A stretch of 64,000 nucleotides of DNA from Gnetum montanum (GCA_015680685.1 MNCI01035354.1:1262253-1326252), one strand, 5' to 3'; shown: positions 10,246-22,744, numbered from the stretch's first letter. Translations and numbers: made by a program. The notes: generated by a model from the sequence alone, not told the origin.

Positions 10246-12325
10246 TATAAAAAAAGAGACTTACTGTGAGATATTCTGTGCAAATTTGTAAATAAAGATA
10301 CTTATCTTGAGGTACTTCATGCATAAGCATCATTTACAAAATCTTATTAATGCATATAACCAAACAAACAAAAACCAAGATGGCAAGAAAACATATTAGA
10401 TATAACAAAATTATGAATTATCTAAATGTCAAGGAGCTCTAACTCTCTTATATAACAAACTAATGAGCCCAAAGTTTCATATATCACCAAATTAAAAATG
10501 AACCCTAAGCTTCCTAAGATGATTCCTAGGATCTAAAATCATTAAATTATTATTTCTAAACTTGTCTTAATTAATAAATAAAGGAAGCTAGATTCTAGAC
10601 ATTCTAAGATGGTGTGGGGAATTTCAAATAGTAGGAACAACCTGATGAGCTTAACATTTTTGGAAAACAACATCACAAGAATGTCTAAAAGTGCATCACA
10701 ATCCTCATCACAAGTTGTAATGATCATAACAACCTATGTCTCAACCTACAATAGGATTGCAATGAAGTGAATCGAGTTGAAAAAGGTATAGTTTGAATGA
10801 TGCTAATGAGCTTGGTAACTTTATCTTGTGGGCAACTAACATTTGATATTATTGCAAGCCTAAAAAATAATTTAGAAATCTTAGTAAATTATCCTAGAAA
10901 TTTGGCAAAAACAACCAAAATTTAAAAGGGGAAAAAAATAAATTTCATGATAAAATCTCAAAATATCAGCAAAATTACAAATCCAAAGCCAAAATGCAAA
11001 AATATACATATAGAAATTTAGATTTAACAAATACATGTACTACAGAATTATGTTGAGCATTTATCATCAAAATAGAATGCACACTAATCAATAGATCCAA
11101 AAATCCAAGCGATAAACATCACAACAAATTTTCCTACCTAGCTAGAAGTATAGCTTATAAAAACCTTTGTGTGGCTAAGATCTCCTATGAATTGACATCA
11201 AACTCTAAGCAAAGACAAAGATTAAAGATTAAATATAAAATAAATTTGAAATGCAATCTAGAAGAAAAAATACTTACATATATATAAATAGTTGTATAGG
11301 CTTATATGATATTTCTATACTATTTGGTAGGGTCTCCCTCTTTAGATCACTCTTCTAGATGTCAAGAAAGCAAATGAATGATTTGTAATGCAAAGATTAT
11401 TGGGTATTTCTACTCACAAGGGTATGCTAGGGCCAAATTAATTAGGTAATTACTAATGAAAAGATAAAACTAAAAGGATACATGTAATCTCAAATTTTTA
11501 AAATTAAAATAAATATTATTTCTTCAAAAATCTATGCCCAAAGTTGGTCTACTATGGAACCTCTAGGTACTACCTAGTAGCTATGTCATCTTCAAATACT
11601 AATCAAGGTTTAAGATTTAAATCCAAATATAACTAGCTAGGGTAATATCCCATACTATAACTCTAATAGTAAAATTAAAAAATTAATTAGTTAATTATTA
11701 TACATTTACAAAAGACATGTCATATACATAAACAACAAAGCATGCCACATACTCGATGTAGAATACCATATGCAAATGACCCATCGAGTACCTAATACCT
11801 ACTTACTTAAAACTCTAACAAATGGGTTAGTACACATATTCTGAAATAAAAATAAATTAAAATATCAAATTCATCTTACAAAGGTAATTACAAAGCACAT
11901 AGCTTAACTATGCAATGCACATGTGTTCCAAATAAAATAGACTAAAATAAATTAAAATACCAAATACATCCTACAAAAGTAGTTATAAGATACATAGTTG
12001 AATTATGTAATGTACATGTGCTATGAGTAGAATAAAATATAATATTTAAAATAACATAAGATAAAATAAAATAATTAGAATACCAAAATATATAAAAAGA
12101 AAAAAGCAAAGTACATGTCAATATGAATCCAAAATTATAATCACAACCAAGGCTCAATTACATAAATAAACCCAAGATTATACAATACCACCAAAGCACA
12201 TCAATTTGAGTGTTCAAGGACAAGGTAAATATTAGACAAAAAATACATAAAAGTTTCAATCCACTAGAAATAATAACCATGGTGTGGTATCTTAAAGGAG
12301 AGGTTACAAATTCTCTCATGTTTAA
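10246..12325. other. AT-rich stretch with no identified feature
   Basis: Short frames only, with no recognised domain. A diverged repeat is visible around 11870-12080: two segments share a block running from ACATGTGCT/ACATGTGTT and AAATACAT/AAATTCAT through CATAG(C/T)T(T/G)AA. Nothing else is supported. Confidence 0.4.
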
Positions 12326-13870
12326 TATTGATTCATACATAAGCATCTAAGAATCCTCAACAAAGATCTATTCACAACCTCAATTTTTCCATTAATTTGA
12401 GGATGATAAGCTATACAAAATGATAATTTTATTTTCAAAGTGAGCTTCAAAAAATTACCTATAACTCTCACATCTTTATCACTAATAATATTCAATGGAG
12501 TACCATATAATTTAACATGTTGAAACAATAAATGAGAAATATGAAGAGGATCACTACTCTTCTTGCATGGAATAAAATGATCCATTTTTGTAAATTTATC
12601 AACTAGAACAAGAATGGAATCATGACCAAATTTTATTCTTGGAATTCCACAAACAAAGTGATAGTAACCCATGGGGTGGAGGGTGACAATAGGGGATTTA
12701 GTTAGGGAATGAGTAGAAGACTGATGATCCCATAGTCAGTTTCTCTTAAGAAAAACTTACTTTGGCATCCCATTCCCCATCCCTCTGGAACCACCGCAGC
12801 CGCCCCCCATCCCCCAGCCCCATGAAAACCAAGACTCAATTTTACCATTATTTCTCAACTCAGTTGTAGGAGGTAGCACCCTTTTAGTTTTGTAAGCAAG
12901 TAGAACCATTTTGTTTTGTTCTTTTTCTGCATCAAGATACCTTTTCAAGAATCAATTGGAATTGGTAATGACACACAACATTTCTCAACATCTTTTCCAT
13001 CTTTAGAGTTTTAGCAAACATAACATTCCTTTCAACAAATTTAATAACATCACCATACATATATCCAAGAATAATTCTTATTCACTAATTCAAATTTATT
13101 TGTCATATCCATCTATCTAACCATGTCATCATTATGTTTTTCTTCCAAAATTTTCAATGTGAAGTCATACTTTTGAATACAAAATTTTCTAGTTTTGAAA
13201 AGGATATCTTGTTAGATATAGTAGGATTTTCATCAATTAGTCCTTCCCAATAATAAAGAATTCAAATTCTTCCATACATCATAAAAATCAATATCGTTTG
13301 AATACAAATTGGTAAAAGAGTCAAATTCATTTACCTTAATCTAATAATGGGCAACATGAGTTCTTAATAAAGCATTAGCTACCACATTGGATTTATCACT
13401 TCTATGCTTTAAAAAGAATGAAACTTTTGAAGTTTCTGTACTCATTTCATATGCTTATCACTTAGTTTCCTTTGAGAATTTAAAACATGAAGTGCCTTAT
13501 GATTAGTCAATAAAAGAGACTTTACTTCTAACAAGTAATGTCTTCAATTTTTAATTTCTTGAAGTATAGCATATAGCTCTATCCCGTATGCATTATACTT
13601 TTTCTTAAACTCATTCAATTTTTAAAAATGAAAACTATAATGGGCTTATCCTCTTGTGACAAGACGTCACCAATAATAAGTCCATTTGCAATCACCTCTA
13701 CTTTTAAAAACATGAAAACTTTTAAAATAGCCAACACTAAAGAATTGCAAATTTTTTCCTTCAAATCTTGGATTAACTTTTTCTTTTTATCATTCTACAA
13801 CAAAGCTACATTCTTCTTCAAGTTACAAAACATAAGTTATGTAATAAAACTAAAAGTTTTAATAAATATT
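12326..13870 (-). pseudogene. Chromovirus-like Ty3 pol relic (RNase H and integrase)
   Basis: Minus strand. At 13870-13270 the frames give LIQDLKEKICNS, GDVLSQEDKPI, a broken KKYNAYGIELYAIL and SDKSNVVANALLR, matching the RT connection and RNase H of chromovirus-type Ty3 elements. At 12720-12326 one open frame of 116 residues reads as integrase core: HDSILVLVDKFTKMDHFIP, IISDKDVR (second catalytic Asp kept) and NGKIEVVNRSLL (catalytic Glu kept). The first Asp position reads YYHFVCGIP, so the DFV Asp appears replaced by His. A GC-rich block at about 12735-12850 interrupts the homology. RT, protease, gag and LTRs are not found nearby. It is a different lineage from elements A-D. Confidence 0.75.
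12735..12850. other. GC-rich insert inside the pol relic
   Basis: An abruptly GC-rich patch (CCGCAGCCGCCCCCCATCC core) in otherwise about 30% GC DNA, between the integrase core and the upstream zinc-domain relic. It reads as Gly/Met/Trp low complexity on the minus strand. Origin unknown. Confidence 0.5.
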
Positions 13871-16399
13871 CTATAGAAACTAGATAAACTAAGAAACACT
13901 ATAAGAAATATAAAAATAAATGACATGAATAAACATCATTGCATATGAAGAATCTTTGTCATTTATAAATATAGGTGGTGTGACCATGTTATGCCATTTA
14001 TTATGAAGCCTTTAATATACATAAGCAATGTGAGTAAAATTTACACTAGTTAAAAACATAATTAGTTATATTAGTCACACAATTTTAAAAGAAAGAAATA
14101 TCATGATTTCATCATAAATGACATGAGTAGTTACGTTACTTATATTTGTAAAAAACACAAGATACTCATGTCATTAATATTTATAAATGGTGCAACATAC
14201 TCACATCATTAAAAAATATTTTTATTTTAAAAAATACAATATATACATTTTTCTAAAATAAGCATTAAAAATATTTAAGATATAAAAATTTAATATAAAA
14301 ATAAGCAATGCAATCTAAGATATAATTTGTAGAAAAAACCTACATTGCTCACTCAAGGGCATTAATTGCAAGCTTCAAATTTTCATTAGCATCCATGTAT
14401 AATTACACATAGCATTTCTAAAATTTGAAATAATTCACATACATAATAAGGTAATGTTCATAGAGCTTCATAGTTTATACATAACAATGTTAATAGATTA
14501 GCTTTAAAATCCAAGAAAATACAATATATTTTTGTAAAATTACATAATTGTAACATACCTTGTTCAAATCCTAAGATTTTTTAATAAAATCCAAGTAACA
14601 ACAATAGTTAACTAAATGAACTTATTTTAACTACCTTAAATAAAAAAATATATATCTATAACATTTCCAAAATCATGAATCCTAGTATAAACTCTTTCAT
14701 TTTTTATACATATCCTTCCTAGCTACTATGTAAGTTTTCTAATTCTTTAGCTTCATTACCACTAATAAGCTTAGGCTAGTATGTGCATCATCAGATTCTA
14801 AGAAAAATTCATTTCCTATAATTAATGATCTAATTATTGTGGCTGCATTTTCTTCATTTATTTTAGTTCCATTAATGGTTAGTTGGATGTCAATTCTTTA
14901 CATCTACATAGCATTTTAAGGGAACATTTATTAAGCTAAAAAACACATAGTTCATATATACAAATCTAAAACTTTTAACAAGTCATTAAAAATAGGTAAA
15001 AATCCCAAATCAAAAAGATATAATACCAAAAAAGTGAAAAAATTATTATTTAAAACAGTAAATAAGTTAAAGCAGTAATTAAATTACTAAGTTGGAACTT
15101 GGAATATCAATGTATAGCTATGTTACATAACTTCATTATTATTAAGTAATTTCATATTCAATGTATATAGTCTAAAGTTAAGTGGACAAATAATCAATAC
15201 TAGCATAGGATTGATAAACCATGTTCCATTCCAAAAACTTGAAGGAAAGTACAACATACATGTTATATTTACTATATTTTACATTATAGTTTTTGTCATC
15301 CCATAAAGAATTGGTGTAACCATGCTATCTCAAAGCTTGAATCATCAAAAAAAATTTCATTATAACATCAATAACATTTCCAAAGTTGATTACAAATTTG
15401 TTGCATTTACCTTCTTGTTAAAACCATGATATTTCTAAGTAATCAACTAATGCTTAGAAGTCCTATTTTCATTAATCTAAAGATTGATCTTTCCTAGTAG
15501 TGTTGAATTTATTGTCTCAACCCATAATATTATCAAAAGTGATATGAAGTAAAGCAAAAATACAAGAGCATTCAAACAAACAATGCAACATGGTAAATAA
15601 TTACCAATCACAAAGAAACTAAAATATATTCTTTGAAAAAAATTATTATATCACCATCAAAACCCATGTTTTCAAGCAAGGATCTATTTTAATTTTTTAC
15701 TAATGATTGTTTTGGATTTCTTGCTTCATTAAATGTTTAAGCATGCCCTTTAATAAGCCTTGTGACAAAAAAAAAACTTCTCATGATGAATAGTTTGAGA
15801 AATGTCTAGGAAATGTTTTTTTATTTCCTTAAATGACTACCTAGAATATCTTATTCATGGCTTGGACATTAAAACTATAAATGTTGAGAAAAAATATTGT
15901 TAATTGATAGAAAAATTCAAAAAGTTCATCAATTGGCAAAAATATTTTGTTTTCAAAATTGGCATATAGATGGAATAATTTAAATATGTATTCCTAACTA
16001 AATTTAACCAACTAGTTAAATTGATGAGTTGATAGTAGTTGAGATAAAAGTTCCATAATTAAGTGTGCTTTCTTGTAGTATTGGGATGGATAAGCTCTTG
16101 GAAATCTCTTGGGAAGTCTCAAAATTTGTGTCCAAACTTTTGGACATCAAAATCCACAATTTTAATTCTATAATTCTTTTTGATAAGCAGAGGGTCATTT
16201 CTAGTAGATTTCAAACTCTTAGACATGATGACAAAGTCAATATTGTCATACAGGGTTCTAAAAATTAGTTTTTTATCCTTGCTTCAACACTGTGCCTCAA
16301 AATCCTCAGAAGATTAATTTGGCATTATGTGCATATACAATGTTCATTTATAATATATGAATATTTATTTTTCACATTTTTTGACTTTTGAATCAAATG
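13871..16399. other. AT-rich stretch with no identified feature
   Basis: No recognisable domain, LTR or tRNA-like signal. Only short frames occur, all under about 85 codons. Confidence 0.4.
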
Positions 16400-16404
16400 G
16401 TAAG
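16400..16404. repeat. Target site duplication of element B (left)
   Basis: GTAAG directly before the 5' LTR; the identical GTAAG follows the 3' LTR at 23548-23552. A perfect 5-bp duplication shows the two LTRs belong to one insertion. Confidence 0.9.
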
Positions 16405-17206
16405 TGATGGGACGTGATATCGCATGGGCTATGATATCGCCTAAGAGATATCGTGGTGCGCTACCAAGTCTATAAATAAGAGACAACTCTCCCTTGTTTC
16501 TCATTCTAAGCCTAGACTGTAGTGAAACTTAGGTAGTTTTACCTCTCCAGAGATAGAATAATTTCCATGTGCCCACATTAGGAACTCCAGAGTGAACGGA
16601 TCTTCATTCGAGCAAATATTGTACCTGAACACAAGTTTGTGTATGGAAATAAATATGAACTTCTTGGATAAACCTTGCAGTGCATGGACTAACCTAAATA
16701 GGCTAAATAGGACTCTATTTATTATTATTTATTGTTTATTATTTAAATGCTTTATTAGTTATTAAATCTTTATCAACCGTTCTCCCATACTTAAGTGCAT
16801 TTAGTACGACCACTTCGAGCACGTGCATTACACTTGGTAATCCTAGCAATGACTAGTGTTTGGTAACCAAGGTTGCATTGGTTCAGGGTGTGAACGGTAA
16901 GTGGGAATGGATACTAATGCTAGGTTATTAAGGCTTAGTTAGTTAGTTAAAGTTAGTCAATTAGTCTCTTCACCTTTCACCTTGTCAGCATAGGAGATAA
17001 AATAGAAAAGATATAAAAATCACATACCTTAGACTTACTTAATCATACAACCGTGACAAATACAAGTAAGTCTGGGAAGACAATGAATGATTAACCTTAA
17101 GTGTTCCATAAGGTGTGTAGGCACTTAGTCTATGGAGTTCCACCAGATCGTGCATGCTACGCTCGTATTCGTATGGTTGAGTGTAGGGGTACCTCACCAC
17201 TCATCA
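16405..17206 (+). repeat. 5' LTR of element B
   Basis: An 802-bp LTR with ends TGATG...CATCA, matching 22745-23547. It holds the promoter block at 16411-16480, a body with GAACTCCAGAGTGAACGGA, and the conserved end GTAGGGGTACCTCACC then ACTCATCA. Confidence 0.95.
16411..16480 (+). promoter_or_regulatory. U3 palindrome array and TATA box of element B
   Basis: Three GATATC-core words (GTGATATCGC, ATGATATCGC, AGAGATATCGT) within 50 bp are followed by TCTATAAATAAG at 16469-16480. The 3' LTR equivalent (22751-22823) has three clearer GCGATATCGC-type palindromes and the same TATA. I infer the core promoter; the palindromes look like dimer-type protein binding sites. Confidence 0.7.
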
Positions 17207-17224
17207 TTGGCATCGTTGCCGGGA
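17207..17224 (+). other. Primer binding site of element B (tRNA-Asp type)
   Basis: TTGGCATCGTTGCCGGGA directly after the LTR. It differs from the Asp primer consensus at about three positions, mostly transitions. Confidence 0.85.
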
Positions 17225-17351
17225 ACTAAGTGTTTGTCTGCTAAGTAGAACATAGGAGATCACTCACATCATTGGGAGCTTAAAAAAACCCTTAGGGTTA
17301 ATTAAACAAAAAATTATATAATGGTTAATTAGCACACTTAATTGAACTAAG

Positions 17352-20300
17352 GTGTCTTCTTCTTCGAACAAAGGCAATTCACCACCTAGGGATCATACAA
17401 GAAACAATCGGCACCAAACACATAACCAAAATCTACCAGTTCCTCAACAATACCAAGTGGTATGTACCCATCCCAATGAGTATATACCAGATTTTACTTT
17501 TATTCTCCATTAGGATAAACAACTATGTTGGAGAGATTTGCAAGGTTACATAGTGTTACCTCTAGATCGGGCAGTCCCTAACATGCTCCTCTGTGCTTTT
17601 GCACAGATAGGCATGCCAAAATTATATGCTAAATACATTGCAGAAAATTATGACATAAGGGATTACCATCCCATAGTAGTGCAACGTCTGAGGGACTCGA
17701 GGCAGGAGAGCCACCATACATTGTTGAAGGGCAAAGGGGTCTCGCATGTCCTAAGCAAAATTGGAGATGGTGAACTAATTATAACAGGTTCTCTATCGAA
17801 AGATGTTTCCCCTCCTAACGATAGTGAGGAGGTGGGGTATCAGAACCTACACTCCATGATACAAAACCCTAGTTCTAATCCCCGTGAATTCCAACTGTTC
17901 ACTAAGGGAACGAAAACCCATGACAAGGACAAGCATTCAGATTGTCATCACGATCGGGGCCGAATCCACAAAAGAGAAGGTAAGAAACATCATCATGGCG
18001 ATGGTTCTCCTTCTTCTTCCCCTTCATCACACCATTCACCCTCTCCTTCCACATCAGGGCGTAGTCATAAAGATCATAATGGTGAGGATAAGGGTAAGAA
18101 AAATGAGAGACCTCGACAAGAGATTCAAGTGCAAGGACAAGGGCATGGAAGAAGGGAAAGTAGGGAACAATGTAGACATCATAGAAGTCATGAGAGAGAT
18201 GATCAAGACAAACCCCTACTTGCCACCCGAAGTATGCTAGACATCACAAAGGCTGTGAGAATACCAACAAGGCATCAAAAAGATAGCTGGATCAAACGCT
18301 TAGACATGAACAATATCCCATGCATCAAAGGGAAATTAACGTTGATCTGCAAAATCATTTACAGGCATTCCATGATGCCTGCGCCTTGCAAAATATTGAA
18401 AACAAGTGGAAAAAATTAAAGTTTTTTCCTAGGACACTCATAAAGGAAGCATAGAGTTGGTATTGGTCCTTAGAACTAGAAACAATTAGGAGATGGAGTA
18501 CGATGTTAGAATTGTTCAACAATAAATACCAAACATACTCCAGAGTGTCTAACTCGCATAAGCAGATCCAAGGATGGAAGCAAGGTAATCAAAAACCCTT
18601 GGATGTTGCCATGGGATGATATTATGCATTGCTACATCGTTGCCTGGGCCATGGTTACGCACAACAGGATCAACTATGCCACCTCATATATGGGCTAAGA
18701 TATGAATCTAGCAGAACCCTTGGGACTTATGCCCAAGGGAGACTATCTAAACTTAGATCCCATGAAGTTCATCTATTTTTGGAGCAAGTAGCTAAAGAAG
18801 AAGGGGAGCTACAGAAAAGAGAAAGCACAGAAGAATATAACCGCGATTCTTCCCTCCAGAAGAGGGGAGTGAGATTCTGAGATGAAGAGGATGAGTCACC
18901 ACTTGAAGAGTTGGTGAATAGAAAAACCTTATCACTTTAGAAGTTAACAATGGAAGTATTGGCTAAGGTAGATGAAATATGGAGCTCCTTAGATAGTAAA
19001 ATTAAAACTATCTTGAAAATTGTAGAGGAATCTAAGGAGGAACAAAGTAGTGACAAGGACAAGAAAAAGTGGAGAAATTCAGGCCATGCACGTGACAAGG
19101 GTAAGGGAAAAATGAATATTTCCAATGAGGTTGTGGATTTGGACATAGAAAATGATGATGGATGTGAGATCTACCAATATGACCATCCTAAGGGATGTTG
19201 TCCAATCATCTCACATCTACAGGAGTCTGGGGTGTATGCACTCAACCCAAGAGTTAACAGATGGTAAACACCCCAAAGGTTACCTTATCCTCAAGATAAC
19301 CCAAGGTAGTTCCACCAACCGTTAATGTACTATCCAAGTGGAACTCCACCACAACCTATCAGGCAACATCAGAAGTGGCAATACCCATAGTCATAGGGGA
19401 TGCCACTGCCAAGGCAACAATACCCTTACTAGCAACCCGATCCTTATGGCTATTATGTGAAGCAGCCAGTTTCTCCAAGTGACTATATGTGTCATGCAAA
19501 CCCACAACATCACTACCAAGTTTGGGAGTACTTTAGAAGAACTCCTTCTCCTCTAGGAGATGCTCCACATCCATATCATCCTCCAAATCCATCTGCCACT
19601 CTTCCACCGGTAGTTCCCATACCACCCACTCCAACAATGCAAGGGGAACTCCCCACTCAACCACAACAACGTAATGCTGCAAGAACTATACACATTCAAC
19701 CCGCTACTAGTTCTGACAACCATAAGAAGAAAAGACCTTTCTTTAGAACCAAAATCCTAGACAAACTCTCACAACCACAAGCAGTTGAGTCTGTGCATGC
19801 ACCTCCAACATACAAGGCTTTGGAGCCCCCTTCAAACCAATACTAGAGCTCAACGCATACGGTTATGTTAACACATACTGTAACCGACTGGATCAAGGTA
19901 GGCCACCTTCCCAGGAAACTCTCTGACCTTGGAAGTCCCTTAATCTACCTCCAAGTCATCGGGAACGAACATCATAAGGTTCTTCTTAACTCAAGTTCCG
20001 AAGTCAACTTAATATCACGAGAAATGTATCAAGCCTAGAACCTGCCCCAACTCAAAAAGAGCAATATTCAACTAGAGCTGGCTGACCAGTCCATCACCAT
20101 TCCCTTGGGACTCATGGAGGACATCGTTACCACTGTGTGTGGTTGGTCATACCTAGCTGATTTCTTAGTGATAGAAGTCAACAATAATGAAGGGGACTTC
20201 CCAATAATAATGGGAAGGGCATGGCTAAGCACAATAGATGCATGCCTAGGAATCCGTAATCTTTCCTTGGAAATATCTAAGGTAAACATTTATGGAAAGA

Positions 20301-20359
20301 TCAAGAAGAAGAAAGTTCCATGCATCACATATAGTGACTCAAAGGGCGATGACATGTAG
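17352..20359 (+). pseudogene. gag-protease of element B
   Basis: The frame starts at GTG 17352 (the aligned codon in D is ATG, so the start looks mutated). It crosses one stop (17511) to 18419, shifts frame near 18400, then continues in one frame with few stops to 20359. Gag shows a His/Ser/Lys-rich segment (17910-18200), a capsid-like domain (18420-18800; RRWSTMLELFNNKYQ, KQIQGWKQ), a Lys/Glu-rich helix and a knuckle-like motif CEIYQYDHPKGCC in which the second Cys is Tyr. A Pro/Gln-rich tail follows. The protease-like part (about 19850-20359) has LLNSSSEVNLIS where the active-site Asp-Ser/Thr-Gly is expected, then an IIMGRAWLSTIDA segment shared with C. The Asp is lost, so the protease is inactive as written. 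Gag and protease are in the same frame, as in other Athila elements. Confidence 0.82.
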
Positions 20360-20738
20360 GAATCATGGGTGATGAAAAATTTAACATCTCATGCATGCAA
20401 CCAATGTGCCCTAGAAACTCTAAGACAAAGGTGACTATATGTAGCAACCATACAACAAGTGGACACCCTGTGGTTGAAAGCTAATCGAAAGAGCAACTGA
20501 CCAACATGCATGGAACGAACTGGGGGAACAACTCATGTCCATAACAAAGCCATAGATACATTGGAGTATGAGCGTCATCGACTTCCACCCCTTAATCTAA
20601 GAACATCAATTGGGAGAAGTTCGACACTTCTAAGAAATTCAAATAGGTGCTCATTATTTTGGATCTCTCCCTTTCCATTCAGTCATGGGGGAGATGGCCA
20701 CCTATGCTAATCATTTGGGGCCCTCAATCCTTTTAAGT
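20360..20738 (+). other. Deletion scar between protease and post-pol spacer in element B
   Basis: Up to about 20600 this aligns with C 44080-44290 (downstream of protease). From about 20640 it aligns with C 47190-47240 (after integrase), including TTCAGTCATGGGGGAGATGG at 20678-20697. The intervening 3 kb of RT, RNase H and integrase in C is absent. Confidence 0.7.
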
Positions 20739-20934
20739 TTTTGTTTTACACGTTTTTGTTTTACACATTTTTGTTTTACACATTTTTGTTTACACATTTT
20801 TATTTTACACATTTTTGTTTTACACATTTTTGTTTTACATGTTTTTTGTTTTACATGTTTTTTGTTTTACACGTTTTTGTTTTACACTTTTTTGTTTTAC
20901 ATATTTTTGTTTTGCACATTTTTGTTTTACAAAT
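20739..20934 (+). repeat. 15-bp minisatellite, about 13 units
   Basis: Units of 14-16 bp with consensus TTTTTGTTTTACACA run head to tail with few variants. C and D have one or two such units at the same place in the spacer, so the array expanded in element B or its recent ancestor. Frames through it encode Phe/Cys/Thr/His repeats and are not genes. Confidence 0.92.
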
Positions 20935-22250
20935 TTCTTTAACTTTTCTCATTTTTGTTTTATAACATCGTTATACATTTTCATTTGTGTGTGTGTGTCT
21001 ATGTGTGTTTTATCCATTTTGCCAAGTTTGTCATTTAATAAGTGTTCTTCATGATGGTATGAACTATTTTAATATTGATTGCTAATGTTTGGTTTTTACC
21101 TTTAAGTTATGATGTTGATACTAAGGTATGGTTCTTTTGATATGACAGGCAATGAGTCCACTTCATCCATTCACCCACAAATTTCTATGATCTCTCTTGG
21201 CTTGGAATTGTACAGTCCCTTTTCCTAAATAAGAACTATAACAAATTGGTGACTGGGCATTTCTCAAACTAAGGAAGAACTCAAGGATTGAAAAGGGTGT
21301 GACTTCAAGGGAACTTGATGCATTTGTGTTGGTCGTTCTCTTGGGTTCTTGAATATTTTCTTCTTGAGTTTTCTTACCATTTCGATGTTACTCAATCATC
21401 AGGAAGCTGAGAAAATAAAAATAACAAAGTCTTTGCATGGTGAAATAAAAATAACACAAAAAAAAAGTGAGAATTCAAAGCACACCCCTTAGATGAAATA
21501 GTAATTTGGGCTACAAGCACTGGTTATGGAACTAAAATAAAAATGTTCCCTCTAACTAAGGCCCTTCTCGCTTCCCATTCTCTCCTCCTTCATTTCGTTG
21601 GAATGGTGGTGGCTCTTGGGTGAAGGCATTCTTACTACTTCAAGTGGATGGATTGGCCAAATGCATTGATGCCAAGTCACTAGATGTGGTTTTTTTGAGG
21701 CCAGACTTGGAATGGGATCTACTAAGTCACATTAACCATGAAATACACAAGGGGCTATACAACACCTTGTTCTTGGGACTCCATTCCATTCTATTCTCTC
21801 TATCCTTCTCTTCATTGTTCACCTCATTGCTAATTATATCATTAGTGTATATCTTGGTGGATGAATTGTTTTCTTTTTCGTAAATTCTTATGGTTAAGAC
21901 TTTAAATCTTGTTCCAAATGACATTCCCAGAGCCTACGGACTCTTTGAATGTGGGTTTGTCAAGGCATTAAGGGCATGAACCTGCTTTGGGGAGGACCCA
22001 CTAGCATTCCTACTTGGTGCACCAGTTAAATTATTTCCCTTAAACATTTGTGTAATCAACTTTATTTGTTCATTTCCTTCTTGACATACATTTCACCGAT
22101 GTTATAGTTGTATATTTTTCTCCATCTTTCTTTTTCTTTATTCTTTCTCCATTTTATCGCTACCGGAGGTTCACTCTTCGTCATGGGGGTCCAAACCCAA
22201 ATTTTTTTAATTTTTTAATTTTCTCCTAACCCCTACACCTTTGGTAGTCA
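20935..22250 (+). other. Conserved noncoding spacer of element B
   Basis: No sustained frame. Colinear conserved boxes with C: GTGTGACTTCAAGGGAACT (21298), AAAGCACACCCCTTAGAT (21478), GGGGAGGACCCACT (21994) and CGTCATGGGGGTCC (22179). The internal TATA seen in A and C is not clear here (only TTGTATATTTTT near 22106). Confidence 0.6.
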
Positions 22251-22381
22251 CCATGAATATATCTCCAGACTCACATCAGCCATACCACAACTCAACCAAT
22301 GGACCTTTCATCGAAGCAAGGTATCCACTACATTGAAATTCATTTACCCTTGCTAATATAAAGACTATTTTATGTGTGCAG

Positions 22382-22552
22382 ATGGCAATCATGCAACAAC
22401 AGATTCAATTTGGAGAGAACACTTGGAATGGAGTAGTGCTGAAAGTAGCTATGCAAGGAGCAAGATCGATGGAGCGCTTATGGATGGACAACGAAAGGTA
22501 CAATCCTGGCGTTGGTAGCAGCAAAACTTCTTTCTCTCTCTCTCTTTCTTAG
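22382..22552 (+). CDS. 56-codon ORF in ORF3 position of element B
   Basis: The ATG at 22382 follows TTTTATGTGTGCAG, a splice-acceptor-like sequence in the same relation as in ORF3 of element A. The protein is uninterrupted, starts MAIMQQQIQ, includes NTWNGVVLKVAMQ and ends in a Ser/Leu run encoded by a CT-rich stretch before TAG. It does not resemble the N-terminus of ORF3 in A or C. It may be the rearranged remains of ORF3, an unrelated small ORF or chance. No function assigned. Confidence 0.3.
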   Translation: MAIMQQQIQFGENTWNGVVLKVAMQGARSMERLWMDNERYNPGVGSSKTSFSLSLS

Positions 22553-22727
22553 CTACCAAATAAGTCCTGATGTCAAATGTATAAGGTGTTCACTCTTGTT
22601 GTCATGAACACTAGTTTTGTCTTGTCTTGTAATGATGATCTATTCACATGTCATCCCATTAGTTCCATTTGAGTCAATAATCCCATACTGTCCCAATATT
22701 TTGTAAGGAACTTGAGGATGAGTTTTT

Positions 22728-22744
22728 ATTTAGTCATGGGGGTA
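22728..22744 (+). other. Polypurine tract of element B
   Basis: TTTAGTCATGGGGGTA immediately before the 3' LTR start TGATGGG. Confidence 0.85.

Noticed and set aside
12757-12948. A 63-codon Gly/Met-rich protein on the minus strand
   Set aside because: It is a translation of the GC-rich patch within a dead pol relic.
20685-21054. Overlapping plus-strand frames rich in Phe, Cys, Thr and His
   Set aside because: They are translations of the 15-bp minisatellite in all three frames, not genes.
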